From: Edaphobacter aggregans DSM 19364
GTDB lineage: Bacteria; Acidobacteriota; Terriglobia; Terriglobales; Acidobacteriaceae
DNA: 64,000 nucleotides
Assembly (NCBI RefSeq): GCF_000745965.1
Contig: NZ_KN050788.1
Span: 175,713-239,712 of the forward strand
Reading direction: 5' to 3'
This document shows positions 34,091 through 41,809 of this stretch, piece by piece. Position numbers and translations under genes: made by a program. Position 1 is the first letter of the stretch, and each line of letters begins with the position of its first letter. The notes under the pieces were generated by a model. It saw nothing but the letters and a program-made list of their open reading frames with translations. It was not told where the DNA came from and ran no database searches.

Positions 34091-35261
34091 GACCGAGCAC
34101 CTCCAGGGCCTCGCGCATAACGTGGTAGGCCGAGGCCTGAACCTCCTGAATGCGGGGAATGTAGTCGCTGCGAACGATGATTGGAAAGTCTGTGAGCGCG
34201 CGCCGATAGATCTCTCCGCCGTCATATCCAAGAAGCGCAACCGTCAACAATCCACGCTTCCGCGCCTCCTCAAGAGCCATGACGATGTTGCGTGAGCCTC
34301 CACTGGTCGAGATACCGATCGCAACATCCTCCAGCCGCGCCTGTGCGATCAACTGCCTCAGAAAGATCACCTCTGTGCCGATGTCGTTCGCAAGAGCCGT
34401 TATGTTGGCTGGTTCCATCGAAAGCGATACCGCGGGAATGGAGCGATAACCTGAAGGCGGCATGACGCAATCCAGCGCCCAGTCGTTGGCGTCTGTCGCC
34501 GACCCTCCGTTGCCGAAGAGAATAAGCTTGCCGCCTCGCGAGAGACGCTGATGCATAGCACGGGTTGCATTGCCAATCTGTTCTGCCTGCTCGCTGGCCA
34601 GCTGCGTTCGCAACAGCGTGTCGTCATGCGCCTTCATCAGGATCGAAGCGGCAACGTCTTCGAGGATGTCGGTTGTCTCCTGCTTCCTCTGACCCAGGAA
34701 CGGATAGAGAAACTCCGCTTGCCCCACATCCTGCCCGAGCTCACGGTGTTCCAGAAACACATGCACCGTCTCCCAGAGCGTGTGATACAGAATCTCAATC
34801 ATCTCCTGATGAATGAATGGATCTGCGGTGGCGGGGTGGAGCGCGTACGAGCCCTCAGGCCCCGGCAGCGCAAAGGTCATTGCACTACGGGAACGAGCCC
34901 ACGCCAGGACGGCCAGCACTTCAGGGTCGCCCTCCGGAGGGCCGAACGCCATCACGATATCCTCCGGTCTGAGGATTGCGTGCAGCCACGGCTCAAAGGC
35001 CATCGAGAGATCAAGCGCAGGAAGCGCTCGTTTCCCCACGATCACCGGATGCACGAACTCAACCGAGACATGCTGCGCATCCGTCGCATATGCGCCACGT
35101 CCGAAAGCCAGAAGGCGGCCTCCTTGCAAAAATCGTTCCGACATCTCACGGCATGCCTCAGCCAGACGCCTCGCCTCTCGCGCAAAGAAACCTTCGATGG
35201 TGCCATTTCGAGTGAGGAGCCGTTCTTCAATCTGCGTCGTCAATGTGCAAGCTGTCTCCAT
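34077..35261 (-). CDS. Tandem SIS-domain protein (phosphoheptose isomerase-like)
   Basis: The 394-residue protein contains two SIS-like halves. The first (residues 30-180) begins ERFLQGGRLLAFGRGAYATDAQH and the second (about 215-394) begins MHQRLSRGGKLILFGNGGSATDAND, followed by ISTSGGSRNIVMALEEARKRG, the GmhA/DiaA pattern. GmhA isomerises sedoheptulose 7-phosphate, but the neighbours here are all hydrogenase maturation genes. A phosphosugar role is therefore uncertain, and the fold may bind a cofactor intermediate. It starts nine bases after the hypE stop. The start at 35261 follows the usual family length; upstream codons add an unlikely arginine-rich leader. Confidence 0.85.
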   Translation of the reverse strand: METACTLTTQIEERLLTRNGTIEGFFAREARRLAEACREMSERFLQGGRLLAFGRGAYATDAQHVSVEFVHPVIVGKRALPALDLSMAFEPWLHAILRPEDIVMAFGPPEGDPEVLAVLAWARSRSAMTFALPGPEGSYALHPATADPFIHQEMIEILYHTLWETVHVFLEHRELGQDVGQAEFLYPFLGQRKQETTDILEDVAASILMKAHDDTLLRTQLASEQAEQIGNATRAMHQRLSRGGKLILFGNGGSATDANDWALDCVMPPSGYRSIPAVSLSMEPANITALANDIGTEVIFLRQLIAQARLEDVAIGISTSGGSRNIVMALEEARKRGLLTVALLGYDGGEIYRRALTDFPIIVRSDYIPRIQEVQASAYHVMREALEVLGHGEA

Positions 35262-35269
35262 CGCAAACC

Positions 35270-36397
35270 CTAGCAAATCCGCGGCAAGGGATCGCCCACA
35301 AGCATGTCGACAATTCGGCTGCCGCCATACCGTGTCGTCACAAGCACTCCGCATGCCGGCTCCGTCCGCACCTCGCCGATGATGCACGCATCCTCACCGC
35401 CGTCCATTCTGTTCAACGCATTCAGCGCAGCATCGGCATACTCCGCAGCGACGACCGCAAGAAACTGGCCCTCGTTCGCGATGTGCAGGGGGTCGAGTCC
35501 GAGCAGTTCGCAGGCTCCGCGAACCTCATCGCGAATCGGTATCTCCTCCTCCGACAACACCACGCCAAGTCCGCAGTCGCGAGCAAGCTCATTGAGGGAC
35601 GTCGCAACGCCGCCGCGGGTCGGGTCGCGCATCCAGCGAACTCCCGGCCCTGCCTCCGCGACCATCGCCTCCACAAGAGGCAAAACGCAGCGCGTGTCGG
35701 AGAATAAGTCCGCCGTGAGATCGAGTTCGCCACGGGCAAGGAGGATCGTTATGCCGTGATCACCAATGGGACCGGAGAGCAGAACCTTGTCGCCGGGACG
35801 AACCGACTGCACATCGACGGCCAGCTGAGGCATACGGCGGCCGATACCAGTCGTCGTGATGTACATGCCATCGGCCTTGCCGCGCTCGACGACCTTCGTA
35901 TCCCCTCCGACCATCGCCACACCCGCGCGGCGCAGCGCCGCCGCCATCGCGCGAACCTCGCCCTCAAGAACCGATGTGGCAAGCCCTTCCTCTAGCACAA
36001 AAGTGACGACCATCACCTGCCCCTGCGCTCCTGAGACAGCCAGGTCGTTCATCGTTCCATTGACCGCAAGCTCGCCAATGGAACCGCCGGGGAACTTGAG
36101 CGGCCGCACGACAAAACTGTCCGTCGTAATCGCGATCGATGGGCCGTCGATCGCGACGTGCGCTGCATCGCCCAGCGGCGCTCTCGCGTCTTCAAACAGA
36201 AGAGGAGCAAAGAGACCTTCGACAAGTCTGCGGCTCGCCTTGCCGCCGGCTCCGTGCGCCATCTCGATCTGCGAGTCGCGAAAGCGTATCGCGGACCGAA
36301 TGCTTTCGACCGCTGCCGGTCCGCTCAGGCTACCGAGCTGATGCTTGTCACCAGCGCCGCCGCCTTCCGATGTTCGTAGTTGTAATATGCTGCGCAT
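35270..36397 (-). CDS. hypE: Hydrogenase expression/formation protein HypE
   Basis: HypE dehydrates the carbamoyl group on its C-terminal cysteine to thiocyanate, the cyanide donor to HypC-HypD. The protein ends in the diagnostic PRIC. It has AHGAGGKASRRLVEGL, TTDSFVV, ELAVNGTMNDLAVSGA and DPTRGGVATSLNEL. The start is unclear: ATG 36397 overlaps hypD by 73 bases and gives an N terminus about 40 residues longer than usual, while the next in-frame ATG sits inside the conserved AHG motif. The real start may be a rare codon in between. Confidence 0.94.
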   Translation of the reverse strand: MRSILQLRTSEGGGAGDKHQLGSLSGPAAVESIRSAIRFRDSQIEMAHGAGGKASRRLVEGLFAPLLFEDARAPLGDAAHVAIDGPSIAITTDSFVVRPLKFPGGSIGELAVNGTMNDLAVSGAQGQVMVVTFVLEEGLATSVLEGEVRAMAAALRRAGVAMVGGDTKVVERGKADGMYITTTGIGRRMPQLAVDVQSVRPGDKVLLSGPIGDHGITILLARGELDLTADLFSDTRCVLPLVEAMVAEAGPGVRWMRDPTRGGVATSLNELARDCGLGVVLSEEEIPIRDEVRGACELLGLDPLHIANEGQFLAVVAAEYADAALNALNRMDGGEDACIIGEVRTEPACGVLVTTRYGGSRIVDMLVGDPLPRIC

Positions 36398-37458
36398 GAG
36401 CCCTCTGTCGAAACCATCAGTGCTCCCACTGGATGCTCCGGAGTGCACTCCCTGCCAAATAACTTGCACTGCGCGGGCTTCAGCACGCCCTTCAGAACCT
36501 CTCCGCACTGTGCAGCCTTCGGATCGGTAACCCGAGTTCCCGGAATCGGGAAGCGCTTCTCCGAGTCCCACTCCGCGTACTCGTCGCGAATCCTGAGCGC
36601 CGATTGCGAGATGAATCCAAGGCCGCGCCACTCAAAATACGGCCGAAGCTGAAAGACCTCCGCCATCGCCTTGAGGGCCGCGCGATTGCCCTCCCACGGC
36701 ACAACGCGCTTGTATTGATTCTCCACGCGCGCCTCGCCGACCTTCAGTTGCCGAAGCAACATCACGATGGACTGAAGCAGATCCAGCGGCTCGAAGCCCG
36801 ATGTGACCACCGGCTTGCCCTCTGCCTTCGCAATCCATTCATAAGGACGGCAGCCGATCACAGTGGAGACATGCCCCGGCCCGACAAAGCCATCGAGTCG
36901 CATATCAGGCGAGTCGAGAATCGCCCGGATCGCCGGAATGATCGTGACATGATTGCAAAACACCGAGAAGTTCCTGACGCCCTCCGCCCTCGCACGCATC
37001 AGAGTAAGCGCGGTCGAAGGCGCCGTCGTCTCGAACCCGATCGCAAAGAACATGACGTGCTTCTCGGGATTCTTCCTCGCAAGCTGAAGTGCATCAGCCG
37101 GCGAGTACACAATGCGCACGTCCGTCCCCTTGGCCTTGTGCTCCAGTGGACTGCCGCGTGTGCCCGGAACACGCATCATATCTCCGAAGGCCGCAAAGAT
37201 CACGTCTTCGTTCCTTGCGACAGCCAGCCCGTCGTCGATCCTTCCCATGGGCAACACACAAACAGGACAGCCCGGCCCGTGAATCAGCTCAATGTTCGAC
37301 GGCAGGATGTCCTTCAGACCAAAGCGGTAGATCGCGTGAGTGTGACCGCCGCAGACCTCCATAATGCGATAGTGCCGTCCTGAGTCCGCCAGACGATGGA
37401 TCTCATCGGATGCCTTCACGATCAGGTCAGGGTCTCGGAATTCATCTACGTATCGCAT
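36325..37458 (-). CDS. hypD: Hydrogenase maturation protein HypD
   Basis: HypD is the [4Fe-4S] scaffold on which Fe(CN)2CO is assembled with HypC. The 377-residue protein shows the motifs MEVCGGHTHAIYRFGL, HGPGCPVCVLP, FAIGFETTAPSTA, GFVGPGHVSTVIG and a late EGSCAAYYNYEH region. The ATG at 37458 follows GGAGGTGAGGTTCGAC; a GTG 12 bases upstream is too close to this ribosome binding site to be used. Confidence 0.97.
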   Translation of the reverse strand: MRYVDEFRDPDLIVKASDEIHRLADSGRHYRIMEVCGGHTHAIYRFGLKDILPSNIELIHGPGCPVCVLPMGRIDDGLAVARNEDVIFAAFGDMMRVPGTRGSPLEHKAKGTDVRIVYSPADALQLARKNPEKHVMFFAIGFETTAPSTALTLMRARAEGVRNFSVFCNHVTIIPAIRAILDSPDMRLDGFVGPGHVSTVIGCRPYEWIAKAEGKPVVTSGFEPLDLLQSIVMLLRQLKVGEARVENQYKRVVPWEGNRAALKAMAEVFQLRPYFEWRGLGFISQSALRIRDEYAEWDSEKRFPIPGTRVTDPKAAQCGEVLKGVLKPAQCKLFGRECTPEHPVGALMVSTEGSCAAYYNYEHRKAAALVTSISSVA

Positions 37459-37530
37459 GTCGAACCTCACCTCCGGCGTTCGATTAGAATGCGCTTCGCC
37501 CCTCGAAGACGAAGCCCTTGCCCCTCACAC

Positions 37531-37812
37531 TCACGTCCGGCCGTCCTCTAGGCCATACCCGCGAACCTCCTCGATCGCCTGTTCCCTCTCTCCCAGCATC
37601 GCCAGCAGTTGCATCTGCTCCAGTGCGTCCTGCTCGCTGATCTTCGTCATGGCAAAGCCTACGTGGATCAACACCCAGTCGCCAACGACTGGCATGTCCT
37701 CCACGAGCAGACCCAGGTCCACCTTGCGGCGCACACCCGTAACCTCAACAGTCCCCAGGTGCGGCTGATCCTGAGAGAGTTCGACGATCTTACCTGGAAT
37801 AGCTAGACACAT
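37531..37812 (-). CDS. hypC: Hydrogenase assembly chaperone HypC
   Basis: HypC carries the Fe(CN)2CO unit between HypD and the large-subunit precursor. The 93-residue protein begins MCLAIPGKIVEL with the essential Cys2 and has VGDWVLIHVGFAMTKISEQDA. It ends in a 15-residue polar tail (EVRGYGLEDGRT). It lies 72 bases before hypD. Confidence 0.97.
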   Translation of the reverse strand: MCLAIPGKIVELSQDQPHLGTVEVTGVRRKVDLGLLVEDMPVVGDWVLIHVGFAMTKISEQDALEQMQLLAMLGEREQAIEEVRGYGLEDGRT

Positions 37813-37939
37813 GAAGGCATCTCCAGCACAGAATACTCCCTACTTCCTAAGACTACCTGCATCTCTCCCCGTTCTCCCCTTGACCAGTTCCATCGCCACG
37901 GCATATCTCCTTTCACCTGCGCCTATTCGTTCGCTGTGA

Positions 37940-38764
37940 TCACACGACCTCATGCAACGCCTTCTCCACCAGGTTCGCGACCACCTTCACAGCCTCACTC
38001 ACCGCCGCTTCGACAGGAGCACTTAGGCCCATCACTCCCTCATCGCCCCCAAGCGTCGCTGGCTCGCACCCAACCAACAGCACACGCTTCAAACTGCCCT
38101 GCGTAGCCGTCGCCATGCGAAGCACTTTCACTGGATTCATCGCATGAGGCTCCAGGAAGCCTCCCTCGCTGAGCGACGCTGCGGGCTCGCTCAGATCCGG
38201 CTCTATCACCGAAACCGTTCCCGGGATCTTCCCATGCGGATAGGCGTCGATCAGAATGGCCGTCTCATAGCCGTCCTGGAGTGCATATACAAGGTCAAGG
38301 CCTCGTATGCCAAAGTCCGTCACCCGCACCTCTGGCGGCAGGCCGACCTGCGAGAGCTGTTGCGCTACCTCGACCCCGAAGCCATCATCTCCAAGAAAGA
38401 TATTGCCAATCCCCGCGACAAGGATACTGGGCTTCGCGACAGTCTCCTTCCGGCGTTGCTCTTCCGGCGAAAGCGGCTCCACCTCCGATAGGTCGAAGAA
38501 GAACCGATGGCCTGGCTGCCGCAGTATCCCCAGGTCGCGTCCAGGATCATCCTCGAGCACCACGCTCAGATGCGCCTTTCCTTCATAGTCCTGCTCAATG
38601 CTCTCGATCGTCGCGATCTGTCCCTCGAGCGCAATGTCGAGAATATCTCCGCCCTTGCGGGGAAGAAGCCGCACGCGATCCCCCGGTCTTATCTCAACGC
38701 CGGAGATCATTACGCGATCCACGACTGTCTTATCCTCGAGCAGCTGCCACTCCCACTCGTTCAT
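37940..38764 (-). CDS. Hydrogenase maturation endopeptidase fused to an N-terminal domain
   Basis: The C-terminal half (from about residue 110) is a HycI/HupD-type endopeptidase: SILVAGIGNIFLGDDGFG, then DFGIRGLDLVYALQDGYETAILIDA and EPHAMNPVKVL, with the Asp/Asp/His nickel ligands in the expected places. It should clip the tail of the large subunit after the DPCxxCxxH motif. The first 110 residues form a separate small domain (GVEIRPGDRVRLLPRKGGDILDIALEGQIATIESIEQDYEG… with GHRFFFDLSEVEPL). I recall this combination from group 1h loci, where that domain may bind the hydrogenase. It overlaps the next upstream gene by four bases. Confidence 0.88.
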   Translation of the reverse strand: MNEWEWQLLEDKTVVDRVMISGVEIRPGDRVRLLPRKGGDILDIALEGQIATIESIEQDYEGKAHLSVVLEDDPGRDLGILRQPGHRFFFDLSEVEPLSPEEQRRKETVAKPSILVAGIGNIFLGDDGFGVEVAQQLSQVGLPPEVRVTDFGIRGLDLVYALQDGYETAILIDAYPHGKIPGTVSVIEPDLSEPAASLSEGGFLEPHAMNPVKVLRMATATQGSLKRVLLVGCEPATLGGDEGVMGLSAPVEAAVSEAVKVVANLVEKALHEVV

Positions 38765-39816
38765 GGCGCCTCCTTGCTCACAGGATGCAGTCCTCGCAGC
38801 ACGCCATGCAGCTTCATAAACTGCTCAGGCGACATGGCCTCTGTGCGCTCCAGTATCAAGCGCGCGCGATCGTCCGATTGCCGCGCCTCGCGCTTCTCTT
38901 CTTCGGTCATCGTCAGAATTCTCAGTGAAAGAATCTCGTCGATCTCCGTCCCGTCGAACAATGCGCCCGTGCTCTCTGGCGCGATCTGCGGATAGTCATA
39001 AAGAATGATCGGTGAGGACAGCATCGTATCGCGGTCTCCCTCCTCGCCCACCAACACCGGCCACGTGCCCCGATTCGTACACTCAGCTACCAAATCCCGC
39101 ATCGCCTCCGGAGGATCGAGCATGGAGAGGAACTTCCCGCCTTCCAATGTGAGGATCGTGTGCGCAGACACAAGCGAATACATCAACGCATCCGCCCGGC
39201 TCTCACCTTGCTGAGGTTCAAAGGACGTTAGATTCTGAACCTCTGCTGCAACCTTGAACACTCCCTGGCCACAGTGCTTCCAATCAATATTCAGCGAACC
39301 CGACACCGTCTCCCACGCACGAATCACGATGCCCACGATCCAGCCGTCCTCATCGCGCAGAGGTTCAAGCTCTCTCCCCGAGGGAAACTCGAACGACGTC
39401 GACTGCTGGTCTGGAGTTCCATACTGAGTGGGAGCGACTACCTCCCGCTCCACCGCCTCCTGCCAAGTCACAAACGTCTGCCCATTGACGTCGAGGTTCC
39501 CGACTTCCTCAAATCCACGCTCCATCACCTCACAAAGTTCGCGAACGGGAGAGCCAAGCCTTCCAACGGACCGATTGACGATCTGCAGAAACCGCACCTT
39601 CGCGCCGAGCCGCGCCGATGAGTCGCCTTCAAAGAGGCACTCTGTCTGCATCCACCATTCCTCTGAGCCACTCTGCGATTCGCTGTACGGCCGCGGGCAA
39701 AGAACCCCAAAGTTCCAGCGCTGCTGGTTCTTTACCGCCGACGCACGATACGGATACAGCATGTAGCCCTCGTACAGCACGGCCTCCGCAATCTTCTCCA
39801 CACGGGCAAGGTTCAT
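38761..39816 (-). CDS. Conserved hydrogenase-operon protein, 351 aa, unknown function
   Basis: The 351-residue protein begins MNLARVEKIAEAVLYEGYMLYPYRASAVKNQQRWNFGVLCPRPY, followed by mixed beta/alpha sequence with no signal peptide or membrane helix and few cysteines. I do not know a characterised homolog. The position, with ATGA overlaps on both sides (the DUF6084 gene before, the protease after), marks it as an integral part of the operon, as for the other unknowns of group 1h loci. Confidence 0.85.
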   Translation of the reverse strand: MNLARVEKIAEAVLYEGYMLYPYRASAVKNQQRWNFGVLCPRPYSESQSGSEEWWMQTECLFEGDSSARLGAKVRFLQIVNRSVGRLGSPVRELCEVMERGFEEVGNLDVNGQTFVTWQEAVEREVVAPTQYGTPDQQSTSFEFPSGRELEPLRDEDGWIVGIVIRAWETVSGSLNIDWKHCGQGVFKVAAEVQNLTSFEPQQGESRADALMYSLVSAHTILTLEGGKFLSMLDPPEAMRDLVAECTNRGTWPVLVGEEGDRDTMLSSPIILYDYPQIAPESTGALFDGTEIDEILSLRILTMTEEEKREARQSDDRARLILERTEAMSPEQFMKLHGVLRGLHPVSKEAP

Positions 39817-40460
39817 CGCCGCACCACATCTTCCACCGGCAACATCTCTTCAAGCACCTGCTCCCAAGTCGGTATTCCACGCTGCGTCTTGTATTGATAG
39901 AGCCGCTCGAACACGTCGCGACGCAGATTCAGCCAAGCGCTGTTGGGATAGTACGCGTCCATCATCTCGCGCCACACCTTGACTGGCAGCCTAAACTTCG
40001 TCTCCTGCTCCCACGAGATGGGTGCGACTTGCAGGACGTCATCCGTGCCGGCGTAGAAGACCATCCCACTGAACATCAGGTGAAGCGGAATCTCTCCCTC
40101 CGTGAGGCCCTCGAAATACTTCGTCGCCGCTACGTTGAAGTCGAACGTGCAGGGCACCATAAGCTCGACAAGGGTGGAGCCTTGAAATCCCGGCACGACA
40201 ACGTTCGCGTGCGTCCACAGCAGGCTGCGAAGCGTCTGGCTCCAGCGCTCCGGCTCGCCAAAGAGGTCGCGCATCCGGCGCTGCTCGGCTTCTGTATAGC
40301 GTCGCCGCGTCACATCAATCTGGATCTGGCAACGCAGCACAACCGAGTGAATCCTCTCTGCCGCACGAGCGCTTTCAATGCGCAGCCGGAACGCAAGCGT
40401 AGGCGCTGCAGCATACGGAACAACCACCGCCTCCTCGACCTTGAAGCTCAGGTCAGGCAT
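39813..40460 (-). CDS. DUF6084-like hydrogenase-operon protein
   Basis: The 215-residue protein begins MPDLSFKVEEAVVVPYAAAPTLAFRLRIE and has a beta-rich layout with VVLRCQIQIDVTRRRYT, VPCTFDFNVAATKYFEGL and DDVLQVAPISWEQE. I assign it to DUF6084 on the strength of this pattern and its place between DUF5947 and the 351-aa protein. It is cytoplasmic, with unknown function. It starts inside the DUF5947 stop region (eight-base overlap). Confidence 0.8.
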   Translation of the reverse strand: MPDLSFKVEEAVVVPYAAAPTLAFRLRIESARAAERIHSVVLRCQIQIDVTRRRYTEAEQRRMRDLFGEPERWSQTLRSLLWTHANVVVPGFQGSTLVELMVPCTFDFNVAATKYFEGLTEGEIPLHLMFSGMVFYAGTDDVLQVAPISWEQETKFRLPVKVWREMMDAYYPNSAWLNLRRDVFERLYQYKTQRGIPTWEQVLEEMLPVEDVVRR

Positions 40461-41115
40461 CGCCCCCTCCACCCACGATATCCGCGCGATCTCTCAACTC
40501 GGAGAAGTACCGCGCAATCTCGGTCCAGACTTCGGAGCCGCCAGAGAGCCCCTTCCAATTCGCCCGGATCAGCCCCACGAGCCGATAGCAGTCATCGATC
40601 GGAGCAATATAGTACTCCTCCGCACGAGACACATCATGCGCATGCCCGACACGGTTCACCAGCAGCGCCTCGATGTCGGGCCGCAGCTCTCTCAAAGTCG
40701 GATTCTCCTCCGCAATCTCCTCCCACGCATCGAGCGAAAGCAGCGATTCCACCGCTCCGGCCGGGCTCGGATAGAGCACGACCATTCGATCTTCCGTGCT
40801 CGAGCGGAAGAAGAACGCCATGTTGATCGGGATAAGCAAACCGTCCCACTGTGCGTCAGTCATTCGGAAGCCCGGCAGAAACTTTGCGCGTCTCGCAACA
40901 CGTCTGTATCTGCTTCCCGCCATTCCGTCAAAGAGCGTCGCACACGCCTCGCAGGCGCAAACGATCTGTCTTGTGGAAATCTCCACCAGATGCGGATGCT
41001 CCTGCGCTAGGCCAGCGCTGCACAGCTCGCAGCGTTCCTGAACGCGTCGCGGGCGCGCGAACTGCCGAAGCGCTGCGAACGTCCGATCCATCGTCGACGT
41101 GGTCTCAGTGGGCAT
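40453..41115 (-). CDS. DUF5947-like hydrogenase-operon protein
   Basis: The 220-residue protein has an N-terminal pair of cysteine motifs (CELC at about residue 29 and CACEAC near 53) that could hold zinc or an Fe-S cluster. A conserved helical part follows with RYRRVARRAKFLPGFRMTDAQWD and PIDDCYRLVGLIRANWKGLSGG. The pattern fits DUF5947 of group 1h hydrogenase loci. A role in electron transfer or assembly is possible, but no activity is known. It begins two bases after the NifU-like gene. Confidence 0.82.
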   Translation of the reverse strand: MPTETTSTMDRTFAALRQFARPRRVQERCELCSAGLAQEHPHLVEISTRQIVCACEACATLFDGMAGSRYRRVARRAKFLPGFRMTDAQWDGLLIPINMAFFFRSSTEDRMVVLYPSPAGAVESLLSLDAWEEIAEENPTLRELRPDIEALLVNRVGHAHDVSRAEEYYIAPIDDCYRLVGLIRANWKGLSGGSEVWTEIARYFSELRDRADIVGGGGDA

Positions 41116-41117
41116 GG

Positions 41118-41711
41118 TCAGCGGGCACCATCCTCCTCAAGATCGGCAGCAACCAGCACCGGCGCCTCTGCGGGTTGTTTCAGCAGACGCTCCAGCGGAA
41201 CGAAGCCGGAGACATCTTCGTCTTCCAACCCCAGGATCATCAGCGACGTAACATCCGGCGCCTGCTCGTAGATGGCTTCCTCCACAATTGCTCGCAGATT
41301 CTTAGCTGCTGAGCCGTGCACGTGGCCGGATGTTTGCAGCTGAAGCTGCACAGCCCCATCACGCACGCTGACGAGCTCCACCCTACTGTCGAACTTGCGC
41401 AGGCGCGAACCAACAGTTTCAAGCGCACGCAACACGCGCGTCTCGATGTCTTCCGGGTGGAGAGAGTACAGCAGCAGCAGGCTCCGAACAATGGGATCGC
41501 GTCCCAGCTTCGCAATCATCGCCTCACCCTCTGCTCCCGAGTCGAAGACGATCTCCATCATCCGTTCCAGCCCCGTGCCGTGAACCTCCATCAGCAGCTG
41601 AACCAGCTTCCGCGCCGATACACGCGAACCGCTCTCCTGCATCGGATCGAGTTCACCGACCAGCGCCCCAAGCTGCCGAACCTTCTCTTGGAACTCCCTT
41701 TCGCCAGCCAC
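41118..41711 (-). CDS. NifU-like protein without the CxxC iron-sulfur site
   Basis: The 197-residue protein has a helical N-terminal part and a C-terminal NifU-like domain (VQLQLQTSGHVHGSAAKNLRAIVEEAIYEQAPDVTSLMI). NifU scaffolds carry the cluster ligands as CxxC at the loop GxCxxCxxS; here that loop reads SGHVHGSAA, with no cysteine. Histidines may replace the ligands, or the domain may act in protein binding only. It starts with GTG at 41711 behind AAGGAGTGAC. It comes directly after hhyL and a short possible peptide gene. Confidence 0.85.
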   Translation of the reverse strand: MAGEREFQEKVRQLGALVGELDPMQESGSRVSARKLVQLLMEVHGTGLERMMEIVFDSGAEGEAMIAKLGRDPIVRSLLLLYSLHPEDIETRVLRALETVGSRLRKFDSRVELVSVRDGAVQLQLQTSGHVHGSAAKNLRAIVEEAIYEQAPDVTSLMILGLEDEDVSGFVPLERLLKQPAEAPVLVAADLEEDGAR

Positions 41712-41712
41712 G

Positions 41713-41799
41713 TCACTCCTTCTTAGAGCTTCGACGAGAACGAGAACGCAGCTCCCGATGAATCAAACAACACATCTCAGGCCTACACTTCACGCTCAT
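41713..41799 (-). CDS. Possible 28-aa peptide between hhyL and the NifU-like gene
   Basis: The frame codes MSVKCRPEMCC…, with three cysteines and an arginine/serine-rich end. It stops so that its last codons contain the AAGGAG ribosome binding site of the next gene. The start has no clear ribosome binding site. It could be a leader that couples translation, or chance. Confidence 0.3.
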   Translation of the reverse strand: MSVKCRPEMCCLIHRELRSRSRRSSKKE

Positions 41800-41809
41800 C
41801 GCATTCAAG

